A DNA stretch of 5,021 nt from Bacillota bacterium. GTDB lineage: Bacteria > Bacillota > Dehalobacteriia > UBA4068. Position 1 is the stretch's first letter; each line of letters opens with the position of its first letter. Made by a program: the position numbers and the translations under genes. Positions 1-5,021 of the stretch are shown piece by piece. Below the pieces are notes generated by a model. It saw nothing but the letters and a program-made list of their open reading frames with translations, had not been told where the DNA came from and made no database searches. The DNA lies in contig JAFSIU010000004.1 in NCBI GenBank assembly GCA_017439615.1, forward strand, positions 1 to 5,021, written 5' to 3'.

Positions 1-1118
1 ATGTCTATTACCACGCATTGATACAAATGGGCTGCGAGGTGGATATTCTCCCCGCACTTGGCACACATGTACCTGTAACAAAGGAAGAAGCAGCCATTAT
101 GTTCGGCGATATTCCTTATGAAAAATTCATTCCGCACAATTGGCGCACAGATGTGATGTGTCTGGGCGAAGTGCCTGCCGAATTTCTGGAAGAGATAACG
201 GAAAACCTTTGGCACGAGAGCGTCAGTGTGGAAATCAACCGACTGGTCATGGACGAAAAATATGATCTTATCATTTCTCCCGGCCAAGTTGTCCCGCATG
301 AGGTCATCGGCATGGCCAACCACTCCAAAAACCTTTTTGTCGGAGTTGGCGGCAGTGATATGATAAACAAAAGCCATATGGTCGGCGCCGTTTATGGCAT
401 GGAAAGAATGATGGGCAAGGATCATACCCCTGTCCGCAAAATCTTCGACTATGGCATGGAGCATTTTCTCAATGAACGACCTATTCTGTTTGTTCTGACA
501 GTCTGCACAGCTCCTGCAGGCGAGATACGCACTCACGGTCTTTTCATCGGTGATACGCGCAAGGTGCTGGAGGCTGCCATCGCTCTGGCACAGGAAAAAA
601 ATATCGATTTTGTCGACCATGGCATCAAAAAATGCGTAGTATATCTCACCCCCGATGAATTCAAAAGTACCTGGCTTGGGAACAAAGCAGTTTATCGCAC
701 ACGTATGGCAATTGCAGACGGTGGTGAGCTTTTGGTGCTGGCACCCGGTATTGAACGCTTTGGCGAAGACGGCGAGGTTGACCGTCTTATCCGTAAATAT
801 GGATATAAAGGACGCATCCATACACTTGAGCAATTCGACAAAGCCGAAAATCAGGATCTGCGCGACAATATGGGTGCTGCTGCTCATCTGATACACGGAT
901 CCTCCGACGGACGCTTCAGCATTACCTATGCGGTGAAAAATATCAGCAAAGAAGAGGTTGAAGCTGTGGGCTTTAATGCAGTTGACTATGATGAAGCAGT
1001 CAAATGCTATGACCCGCACAGCCTGCAATATGGGTACAACACCATGCCTGATGGCGAAGAGATATATTTCATTCCCAATCCCGCTCTGGGCTTGTGGATA
1101 AACAGGGAGAAGTTTTGA
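1..1118 (+). CDS. LarA-superfamily nickel-dependent hydroxyacid racemase/epimerase (DUF2088), 5' truncated
   Basis: The reading frame is open from the left edge (first full codon at base 3), so the start lies outside the window. About 371 residues remain; LarA proteins are about 420-430 aa, so perhaps 60-80 N-terminal residues are missing. LarA enzymes invert the alpha carbon of 2-hydroxyacids through a nickel-pincer nucleotide cofactor in the cytoplasm. Counting from the codon at base 3, the family-like signatures are ALGTH (His22, matching the N-domain catalytic His), VVPHEV (His99), NHSKN (His107), VGVGGSD-MINKSH (His125) and the C-domain block TWLGNKAVYRTR followed by GGELLVLAPG. The GGRK motif that carries the cofactor-attaching lysine in Lactobacillus LarA reads GGSD here, so cofactor attachment may differ. 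The stop is 1 nt before uxaC, hence one operon. Context favours a sugar-acid 2-epimerase (mannonate/gluconate-like) over lactate racemase; the substrate is inference. An internal TTG at 18 is not the true start. Confidence 0.85.
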   Translation, partial: VYYHALIQMGCEVDILPALGTHVPVTKEEAAIMFGDIPYEKFIPHNWRTDVMCLGEVPAEFLEEITENLWHESVSVEINRLVMDEKYDLIISPGQVVPHEVIGMANHSKNLFVGVGGSDMINKSHMVGAVYGMERMMGKDHTPVRKIFDYGMEHFLNERPILFVLTVCTAPAGEIRTHGLFIGDTRKVLEAAIALAQEKNIDFVDHGIKKCVVYLTPDEFKSTWLGNKAVYRTRMAIADGGELLVLAPGIERFGEDGEVDRLIRKYGYKGRIHTLEQFDKAENQDLRDNMGAAAHLIHGSSDGRFSITYAVKNISKEEVEAVGFNAVDYDEAVKCYDPHSLQYGYNTMPDGEEIYFIPNPALGLWINREKF

Positions 1119-1119
1119 T

Positions 1120-2526
1120 ATGAAGCCTTTTATGAATGAAGAATTCCTGCTCAGCACTGAAACAGCAAGCAAGCTGTTTCATGAATATGCAGAGAATTGT
1201 CCCATCATCGATTATCATAATCATCTTTCACCGCAGGATATTTTCAAGCGTCGCCATTATGAGAACCTGACACAGCTGTGGCTGGAAGGAGATCATTACA
1301 AATGGCGCTGTATGCGAGTCTGCGGCATTCCCGAAAAATATATCACAGGGGATGCTCCCGAATGGGAAAAGTTTTTCCGTTTTGCCCAGATCATGCCGCG
1401 GCTCATTGGCAATCCCGTATATCATTGGGCACATATGGAGCTGCAGCGTTATTTCGGCATCAATACACCTTTGAATGAGGAAACCGCACAGGATATTTGG
1501 GACAAAACCTGCAATATGCTGTCATCAGAAGGCTTTGATGCAGTTTCGCTACTCGCCAAAATGCAGGTGAAGATACTCTGCACCACAGATGATCCTGCTG
1601 ATGATCTGCAATGGCATCTGAAGCTGAAAGCAGACAGCACTATCCCCTTCCATACTCTGCCCTCCTTCCGCCCCGACCGTTTTCTGCACATCGATCAAAA
1701 AGTCCAATGGCAAACGGCTATTGAGCAGCTTGCTTCCCGATACGGAGCAATTTCCGATTGGCAAAGCATGCTTTCTGCGCTGAGCAAATCACTTGATTTC
1801 TTCTGCGAGGCAGGCTGCCGTGTCACAGACCATGGTTTCATTCATTTCCGCTATGCCAATGGGGATCCGCTGCCTGTTATGCAAAAAGCCTTGGCAGGTG
1901 AAGCGCTCACAGAAAATGAAATTGCAATATATCAGGGAGCATTGCTTCGTTGGCTGGCAGGTGAATATCATCGCCGCGAGCTTGCTATGCAGATGCATCT
2001 CGGTCCGATTCGCAATAATTCACCTAAGCTCTTTGCCTCTTTCGGTGCTGATGCAGGCGGCGACAGCATAGGTGCTGCCACGGATCCTTTCCTGTTATCC
2101 ACCTTCTTAAGCGATATGGAGCGCAGTGATCAGCTGCCCAAAACCATACTTTATAATCTGAATCCCGCAGACAGCGCAATGCTTGCTACCATGGCAGTCA
2201 ATTTTGCTGCTGATGGCGCAAAGGTGCAATATGGCGCTGCATGGTGGCTTTTGGATAATATCAATGGTATCAATAAACAGCTTGATCAATTGATGGAAAC
2301 AGGCCTGCTTTCAGGTTCTGTCGGTATGCTCACCGATTCGCGTGCTTTTACTTCATTCCCCAGACATGAATATTTCCGCCGCATTCTCTGTAATAAGCTT
2401 GGAAAACTGGTAGAAAATGGCGAATATCCCTGTGATATGAAGCATTTAGGGAAACTGGTGGAAGATATCTGTTGGCAAAATGCTGTTCACTTTTTCAACT
2501 TCAACATTCAGGATCGAAAATATTGA
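1120..2526 (+). CDS. uxaC: Glucuronate/galacturonate (uronate) isomerase UxaC
   Basis: It encodes a cytoplasmic 468-aa isomerase, the usual length for UxaC. It converts D-glucuronate to D-fructuronate and D-galacturonate to D-tagaturonate, the first step of bacterial hexuronate catabolism. It belongs to the amidohydrolase-fold TIM barrels. Visible signatures in order are IIDYHNHLSPQDI with the metal-binding HxH (His33, His35), the CTTDDPADDLQWH block (154-166), SFRPDR (182-187), QMHLGPIRNN (291-300), the AGGDSIG loop (312-318), AAWW (373-376), TDSR (405-408) and the RHEYFRR helix (415-421). The ATG at 1120 is 1 nt after the upstream stop, with a GGGAGA ribosome site at 1105-1110, so the two genes are co-transcribed and probably translationally coupled. 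A strong terminator follows 22 nt after the stop, making this the last gene of its operon. Partner enzymes (UxuA/UxuB, UxaA/UxaB, KDG kinase) are not in the window. The protein looks intact. Confidence 0.96.
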   Translation: MKPFMNEEFLLSTETASKLFHEYAENCPIIDYHNHLSPQDIFKRRHYENLTQLWLEGDHYKWRCMRVCGIPEKYITGDAPEWEKFFRFAQIMPRLIGNPVYHWAHMELQRYFGINTPLNEETAQDIWDKTCNMLSSEGFDAVSLLAKMQVKILCTTDDPADDLQWHLKLKADSTIPFHTLPSFRPDRFLHIDQKVQWQTAIEQLASRYGAISDWQSMLSALSKSLDFFCEAGCRVTDHGFIHFRYANGDPLPVMQKALAGEALTENEIAIYQGALLRWLAGEYHRRELAMQMHLGPIRNNSPKLFASFGADAGGDSIGAATDPFLLSTFLSDMERSDQLPKTILYNLNPADSAMLATMAVNFAADGAKVQYGAAWWLLDNINGINKQLDQLMETGLLSGSVGMLTDSRAFTSFPRHEYFRRILCNKLGKLVENGEYPCDMKHLGKLVEDICWQNAVHFFNFNIQDRKY

Positions 2527-2548
2527 AGCATACACACTCTTGAAAAAC

Positions 2549-2582
2549 AAAGCAGTTGAAAAATTCAACTGCTTTTATTTTT
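2549..2582 (+). terminator. Intrinsic terminator after uxaC
   Basis: A perfect 12-bp stem (2549-2560 with 2564-2575) encloses a 3-nt AAA loop. The right arm runs into a T-rich tail (TTTTATTTTT to 2582). It lies 22 nt after the uxaC stop and closes the sugar-acid operon. The A-rich left flank could let it work on the other strand as well, but no gene faces it. Confidence 0.9.
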
Positions 2583-2678
2583 CAAATTCAAATTCACATT
2601 GCGAAGGAAACAGCGGTACCATTTATGAAAAGATATATGCCTGCAGAAAACGTATTGAACAAAAATATGCAAAAGCAC

Positions 2679-2709
2679 TTGACTTTCCACCTTATGGAAG
2701 GTTTATATT
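2679..2709 (+). promoter_or_regulatory. MerR-type promoter and operator (19-bp spacer with inverted repeat)
   Basis: The -35 TTGACT is at 2679-2684 and the -10 TATATT at 2704-2709, separated by 19 bp instead of the usual 17. The spacer holds an inverted repeat, ACTTTCCA (2682-2689), CCTTA, TGGAAGGT (2695-2702), with 7 of 8 pairs matching and its centre at 2692. An over-long spacer with a central dyad is the hallmark of promoters activated by MerR-family regulators through DNA distortion, as known for CueR, ZntR and BmrR. The MerR gene starts 25 nt downstream, so autoregulation of the operon by its own first product is the natural reading. Confidence 0.85.
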
Positions 2710-2733
2710 CTTATTATAAGGCAGGTGAAATGA

Positions 2734-3384
2734 ATGAAAATCAATGAGGTTGAAGCAAAAGCCGGCATCACCAAAAAGAATATACGCTTTTATGAGGAGC
2801 AGGGACTGCTTTCACCGAAACGAAATTCAGAAAACGGATACAGAGAATATTCTGAAGCGGAAGTGCATACTCTGCAACGTATCAAATTGCTGCGTAAGCT
2901 GGGCGTGCCGATTGAAGAAATCAGACAAATGTTCCAAGGAACATATACTGTCGCAGACGGTATGCGGAGACATCTGATTTCCATAGAACGCGAACAAAAA
3001 AATCTTGAGCAGTCCATTCTGCTGTGTCGTGAACTGCAAAAACAGGATATCAATGTTGCCGAATTGAATGCAGAAGAAATACTTTTGCAGATGGAAGAAA
3101 TGGAAAAGGACGGCACTGCCTTTCAAAACAAACACACACAGGATGTGCGTATGCAATATATCGCACCGACTGCTATTGCTATTTTGATGGTAAGCTTTAT
3201 GAGCGCAATAATAGCGCTGATTCTATGGGCTTATAAAGCTGCTCCGCAGGAAGCACCGCCGATCTGGTTTTTGGTACTGGTAATAGCTATACTTGCAGCA
3301 GTGGGAGCCGGTGTTATGATCGCACTAAAGCAAAGAATAAAAGAAATCGTGAAAGGAGAGATCGATGATGCCAAACGCTTCTGA
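2734..3384 (+). CDS. Membrane-anchored MerR-family transcriptional regulator
   Basis: The 216-aa protein has an N-terminal MerR winged HTH (about 1-70: INEVEAKAGITKKNIRFYEEQGLL, then the GYREYSEAEV wing). A dimerisation coiled coil spans about 75-125. Two hydrophobic helices follow (about 143-166 and 177-198) with a short external loop, and then an 18-residue charged tail ending KGEIDDAKRF. With the DNA-binding domain inside, the tail is predicted to return to the cytoplasm. Only one cysteine is present (Cys98) and no CueR/MerR-type metal-binding cysteine set, so metal sensing is unlikely; the membrane domain may be the sensor. The ATG at 2734 follows AGGTGA (2723-2728). A nearer upstream ATG at 2730 gives only five codons. 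The last 20 nt overlap the next gene. The HTH class is certain; the signal and the full regulon are unknown. Autoregulation is inferred from the promoter at 2679-2709. Confidence 0.92.
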   Translation: MKINEVEAKAGITKKNIRFYEEQGLLSPKRNSENGYREYSEAEVHTLQRIKLLRKLGVPIEEIRQMFQGTYTVADGMRRHLISIEREQKNLEQSILLCRELQKQDINVAELNAEEILLQMEEMEKDGTAFQNKHTQDVRMQYIAPTAIAILMVSFMSAIIALILWAYKAAPQEAPPIWFLVLVIAILAAVGAGVMIALKQRIKEIVKGEIDDAKRF

Positions 3385-3619
3385 AAACAAAAAAGCATCT
3401 GTCGTCTGGGCTGTTGTCTTCATTCTCTTTTTCTTGCTGCTTCTTGCAGCTATACTCTTCCCTTTTCTCCATGAAGGTGCTGCAGATCTCTTGACCGGAG
3501 GGATACTGCTGATTTACGGCGTAATTATTTTGGCGGCTATCGCAGGAATCATTGTTGCACTGCGCCAACGTTTGAAAGAGCTCAAGGATGGTGAGATCGA
3601 TGAAGCCAGAAAATATTAA
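3365..3619 (+). CDS. Small two-helix membrane protein sharing the MerR regulator's C-terminal domain
   Basis: The 84-aa protein has two predicted transmembrane segments (about 12-35 and 43-66), separated by a short loop. Its charged C-terminal tail ends KELKDGEIDEARKY. Helix spacing and tail match the last third of the upstream MerR protein without gaps over the final 19-22 residues, so it looks like a stand-alone copy of that membrane domain without the DNA-binding part. The start at 3365 lies inside the MerR gene (20-nt overlap); the site AAGGAGAG (3353-3360) is formed by the MerR Lys-Gly-Glu codons. A second ATG directly follows at 3368 and could serve instead. Predicted topology puts both ends in the cytoplasm. 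The function is unknown; binding to the regulator through the shared helices or tail is inference. Confidence 0.85.
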   Translation: MMPNASENKKASVVWAVVFILFFLLLLAAILFPFLHEGAADLLTGGILLIYGVIILAAIAGIIVALRQRLKELKDGEIDEARKY

Positions 3620-3869
3620 TGAAAATGCTCAGCAAAAAAGACGTAAGGATGCACTTGTCAGTTCAATCATTTCCACCGTCATTTTGCTTTGCTCGGCAAC
3701 GGGAATGCTTTTACTGAGCCGTTTTATGCTGTGGGGGACTATTGGCAGCATTTTGCTGCTGATATTGGCAATGCTGGATATGGGAATGCTCATTCCCATC
3801 TGGATATTATATAGAAAAAGACTTGAAGAAATCAAAGGAGGAGAAGAAGATGCTGCTGCTGAATATTAA
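3600..3869 (+). CDS. Second small two-helix membrane protein of the same tail family
   Basis: The 89-aa protein has a hydrophilic, basic N-terminus (QQKRRKD, 11-17) and two hydrophobic segments (about 19-40 and 45-70). The tail is YRKRLEEIKGGEEDAAAEY, which lines up residue for residue with the tails of the two preceding proteins. It is the most diverged of the three, being more acidic, with Ala-Ala-Glu in place of the basic residues before the final Tyr. I prefer ATG 3600 because it sits at the same place in the preceding tail sequence as the starts of the neighbouring genes and gives the same 20-nt overlap. The frame is also open from ATG 3588, which would add four residues (MVRS). The ribosome site is weak (GGTGAG, 3590-3595, or AAGGA, 3584-3588), so translation may depend on coupling. 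The function is unknown. Confidence 0.8.
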   Translation: MKPENINENAQQKRRKDALVSSIISTVILLCSATGMLLLSRFMLWGTIGSILLLILAMLDMGMLIPIWILYRKRLEEIKGGEEDAAAEY

Positions 3870-4161
3870 CTATGTACCCGACAAGGAGATCGAGGCTATA
3901 TCATTAGTGAAAGGAACCGTAGTTTATTCCAAGAACTTTGGCAAGGATTTTATGGCCGGAATGAAAACACTTGTTGGCGGCGAGATCACAGGTTATACCG
4001 AAATGCTGACAGAGGCACGCCAGATCGCGACCAAAAGAATGGTCGATGAGGCAAACGCCCTTGGTGCCGATGCTATTATCAATGTCAAATATGGCACATC
4101 ATCAATGATGAGCAGTGCGGCAGAAATCATTGCATATGGCACCGCTGTAAAATTTAAATAA
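3850..4161 (+). CDS. YbjQ/UPF0145-family (DUF74) protein
   Basis: The 103-aa soluble protein has recognisable family features: VKGTVVYSKNFGKDFMAGMKTLVGG (about 20-44, compare VTGEAILG-type and RDFFAG segments in E. coli YbjQ), Tyr49 with a following helix rich in Glu/Arg/Lys, ALGADAIINVKY (70-81) and the closing YGTAVKF (96-102). It has the typical family length. Databases sometimes call the family 'heavy-metal-binding', but this copy has no cysteine at all, so the sequence gives no support for that. ATG 3850 is chosen because AAAGGAGG (3834-3841) lies 8 nt before it; an upstream TTG at 3823 in the same frame is poorer. The gene overlaps the preceding membrane-protein gene by 20 nt and is the last of the operon. 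YbjQ proteins are thought to form oligomeric rings; the biochemical role is unknown. Confidence 0.88.
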   Translation: MLLLNINYVPDKEIEAISLVKGTVVYSKNFGKDFMAGMKTLVGGEITGYTEMLTEARQIATKRMVDEANALGADAIINVKYGTSSMMSSAAEIIAYGTAVKFK

Positions 4162-4180
4162 AATTTTCATATATGAATAC

Positions 4181-4227
4181 AAAAGTCACAGGACAAGGCT
4201 TGCCGCCTTGTCCTGTGACTTTTATTT
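4181..4227 (+). terminator. Strong intrinsic terminator closing the MerR operon
   Basis: A perfect 19-bp stem (4181-4199 with 4205-4223) encloses the 5-nt loop TTGCC. The stem has a GC-rich centre, and the right arm ends in TTTT followed by ATTT. It starts 19 nt after the YbjQ-family stop. The four A residues at the base of the left arm would give a T-run on the opposite strand too, so it may act in both directions. Confidence 0.93.
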
Positions 4228-4245
4228 AAGCCTGAAGTTATATCT

Positions 4246-4257
4246 TTATCATGATAA
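4246..4257. promoter_or_regulatory. Palindrome TTATCATGATAA, possible MarR-type operator
   Basis: This is a perfect 12-nt palindrome in the gap between the operon terminator and the MarR gene, 134 nt before that gene's start. Regulators of this family bind AT-rich palindromes of this sort and usually repress their own genes. It is short and the region is AT-rich, so chance is possible; assignment is inference. Confidence 0.35.
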
Positions 4258-4281
4258 CCATAATAATGCAATTATTAATAA

Positions 4282-4306
4282 AATTTAAGTAATCATTAGT
4301 AAAATT
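4282..4306. promoter_or_regulatory. Imperfect AT-rich dyad, possible MarR operator
   Basis: A 25-nt dyad centred on C4294 has 10 of 12 base pairs matching and a perfect core TAATCATTA (4290-4298). It lies just upstream of where the -35 of the MarR promoter would be, a plausible place for an autorepressor. In such AT-rich DNA the match has limited weight. Confidence 0.35.
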
Positions 4307-4328
4307 CATCATAAATATAAAAATTATA

Positions 4329-4337
4329 TGTTATAAT
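4329..4337 (+). promoter_or_regulatory. Extended -10 promoter for the MarR gene
   Basis: TGT directly precedes a consensus TATAAT (4332-4337), giving an extended -10 element. No good -35 is found at 17 bp spacing (TCATAA at 4309-4314), which fits extended -10 promoters. Transcription would start near 4344 and leave a leader of about 47 nt with the AGGAGG site at 4380-4385. Confidence 0.6.
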
Positions 4338-4390
4338 AAAAATTAATTCAAAGCCATAACTATTTTAGAGAAAGATTTCAGGAGGCAATT

Positions 4391-4831
4391 ATGAGTACTA
4401 TCAATTATGATATTATGAATATAAAAAATCAGTTATGCTTCCCGCTTTATGCAGCATCAAAGGAGGTTATCAGAAGATACAGACCTTTTTTGGAGAAGCT
4501 TGATCTGACATATACTCAATATATTACTATGATGATTTTCTGGCAGGATAAAAAAATGAATGTGAAGGAATTGGGCGAAAAAATCTTCCTTGATTCCGGC
4601 ACGCTCACACCTGTTTTGAAAAATCTCGAAGCAAAAGGCTATGTCAAAAGATATCGCTCCACTGAAGATGAAAGAGTTTTGATCGTGGAACTGACTCCCG
4701 AAGGTGAAGCTTTGAAGGAGCGTGCTGCCGATATTCCCAAGCAAGTAGCTGAATGCATTGATCTCTCCTTCGAAGAAGCGCAGCAATTACATAATCTGCT
4801 GAACAAATTGCTGCTGCAAATAACAGAATAA
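4391..4831 (+). CDS. MarR-family regulator, OhrR-like organic peroxide sensor
   Basis: The 146-aa winged-helix repressor closely resembles OhrR. The N-terminal NQLCFPLYAASKE carries Cys16, equivalent to the peroxide-sensing Cys15 of Bacillus subtilis OhrR. Tyr30 and Tyr41 match the two tyrosines that hydrogen-bond that cysteine. The DNA-binding part shows VKELGEKIFLDSGTLTPVLKNLE (58-80) and the wing RYRSTEDERVLIVELT (87-102). OhrR represses ohr genes until oxidised by organic hydroperoxides. A second cysteine, Cys122, lies 106 residues after the first, close to the Cys22-Cys127 spacing in the two-cysteine Xanthomonas protein, so disulfide sensing is possible. Start ATG 4391 follows a perfect AGGAGG (4380-4385). 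No ohr or peroxidase gene is visible in the window, so the target is unseen; it may lie outside, or the protein may control other genes. The gene appears to be transcribed alone. Confidence 0.9.
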   Translation: MSTINYDIMNIKNQLCFPLYAASKEVIRRYRPFLEKLDLTYTQYITMMIFWQDKKMNVKELGEKIFLDSGTLTPVLKNLEAKGYVKRYRSTEDERVLIVELTPEGEALKERAADIPKQVAECIDLSFEEAQQLHNLLNKLLLQITE

Positions 4832-4877
4832 AACCATCTAGCCCCTGACTTAAGGCGTGGCATCATAAGACAGTTAC

Positions 4878-4908
4878 AAACGGCACAACCCCTTGGGTTG
4901 TGCCGTTT
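4878..4908 (+). terminator. Hairpin downstream of the MarR gene, probable terminator
   Basis: A perfect 14-bp stem (4878-4891 with 4895-4908) encloses the loop CTT, 46 nt after the MarR stop. It has a GC-rich core but only three T residues at the end of the right arm, followed by A residues, so it lacks a proper T-tract. It may work together with the second hairpin immediately after, or act as an RNA 3'-end stabiliser. Confidence 0.6.
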
Positions 4909-4909
4909 A

Positions 4910-4931
4910 AAAATCGGCAAACGCCGATTTT
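4910..4931. terminator. Second tandem hairpin, possible terminator (either strand)
   Basis: A 9-bp perfect stem (4910-4918 with 4923-4931) encloses the loop AAAC, one base after the preceding hairpin. On the + strand the right arm ends in TTTT but the next bases are GCG. On the - strand the arm ends in GATTTTT, a better T-tract, so it could terminate transcription arriving from the right. Assignment of direction is uncertain. Confidence 0.45.
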
Positions 4932-5021
4932 GCGAATGTAGAAATTAATTGGTTTGAAAAGGAGTAGCTTAAGAAAGCAACCAAAACAGCCTCGGACAAA
5001 AAGCGTTTGAAGGGGGTTAGG

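Noticed and set aside
2556..2747. Possible small + strand reading frame of 63 codons between uxaC and the MerR gene (ATG at 2625 gives 40 codons)
   Set aside because: The long form begins inside the uxaC terminator with a TTG. The shorter form has only a distant weak ribosome site (AAGGAA at 2604-2609). Both run through the MerR promoter and over the MerR start. No family resemblance is visible.
2827..3156. Long - strand frames opposite the MerR gene
   Set aside because: They are antisense shadows of a well-supported coding gene, with no ribosome site and no recognisable protein features.
2734..3384. Metal-responsive MerR (CueR/ZntR type), suggested by the operator sequence and the 'heavy-metal-binding' label sometimes given to YbjQ proteins
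   Set aside because: The regulator has a single cysteine (Cys98) and no C-terminal metal-binding loop, and the YbjQ-family protein has no cysteine.
3823..3849. Longer YbjQ-family protein starting at TTG 3823
   Set aside because: The nine extra residues are merely the alternate reading of the upstream tail. ATG 3850 has a perfect AAAGGAGG at ideal spacing and matches the 20-nt overlap at the other junctions.
4166..4177. Perfect palindrome TTCATATATGAA after the YbjQ-family stop
   Set aside because: It lies between a stop codon and a terminator, in very AT-rich DNA, with no promoter close by; a regulatory role is unlikely.
4958..5021. AAAAGGAG at 4958-4965 as a ribosome site for a new + strand gene
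   Set aside because: No ATG, GTG or TTG follows at a usable distance, and TAG comes straight after it.

Overview
The window looks like chromosomal DNA of an anaerobic Firmicute (Clostridia or Negativicutes type). The grounds are moderate GC with AT-rich intergenic gaps, strong AGGAGG-type ribosome binding sites, tightly packed co-directional genes, intrinsic terminators with T-rich tails, and protein families common in gut Firmicutes. Genus cannot be told from the sequence. All supported genes are on the + strand and fall into three transcription units.

Unit 1 (1-2582) is the end of a sugar-acid catabolic operon. A LarA-superfamily (nickel-dependent hydroxyacid racemase/epimerase, DUF2088) gene is cut by the left window edge. 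One base after its stop comes uxaC, glucuronate/galacturonate isomerase, followed by a clean intrinsic terminator. The pairing suggests that this LarA homologue epimerises a hexuronate-derived aldonate such as mannonate or gluconate rather than lactate.

Unit 2 (2679-4227) is the most interesting part. It is a four-gene operon behind a textbook MerR-type promoter, with a 19-bp spacer filled by an inverted repeat. The genes are (i) a MerR regulator fused to two transmembrane helices and a charged cytoplasmic tail, (ii) and (iii) two small two-helix membrane proteins ending in the same tail, and (iv) a soluble YbjQ/UPF0145-family protein. Each of the three junctions overlaps by exactly 20 nt. 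The codons for the conserved tail (K-G-E-x-D-x-A) also supply the Shine-Dalgarno sequence and start codon of the next gene. This suggests a module that grew by duplicating the regulator's membrane domain together with its overlap. A perfect 19-bp hairpin with a T-rich tail ends the operon. No function is established; a membrane-stress or envelope-sensing role is inference.

Unit 3 (about 4332-4931) is a single OhrR-like MarR regulator, with the peroxide-sensing cysteine and a second cysteine at about the spacing of two-cysteine OhrR proteins. It sits behind an AT-rich region with an extended -10 promoter and two palindromes that could be operators. Two tandem hairpins follow. The last 90 bases hold no gene I can support.
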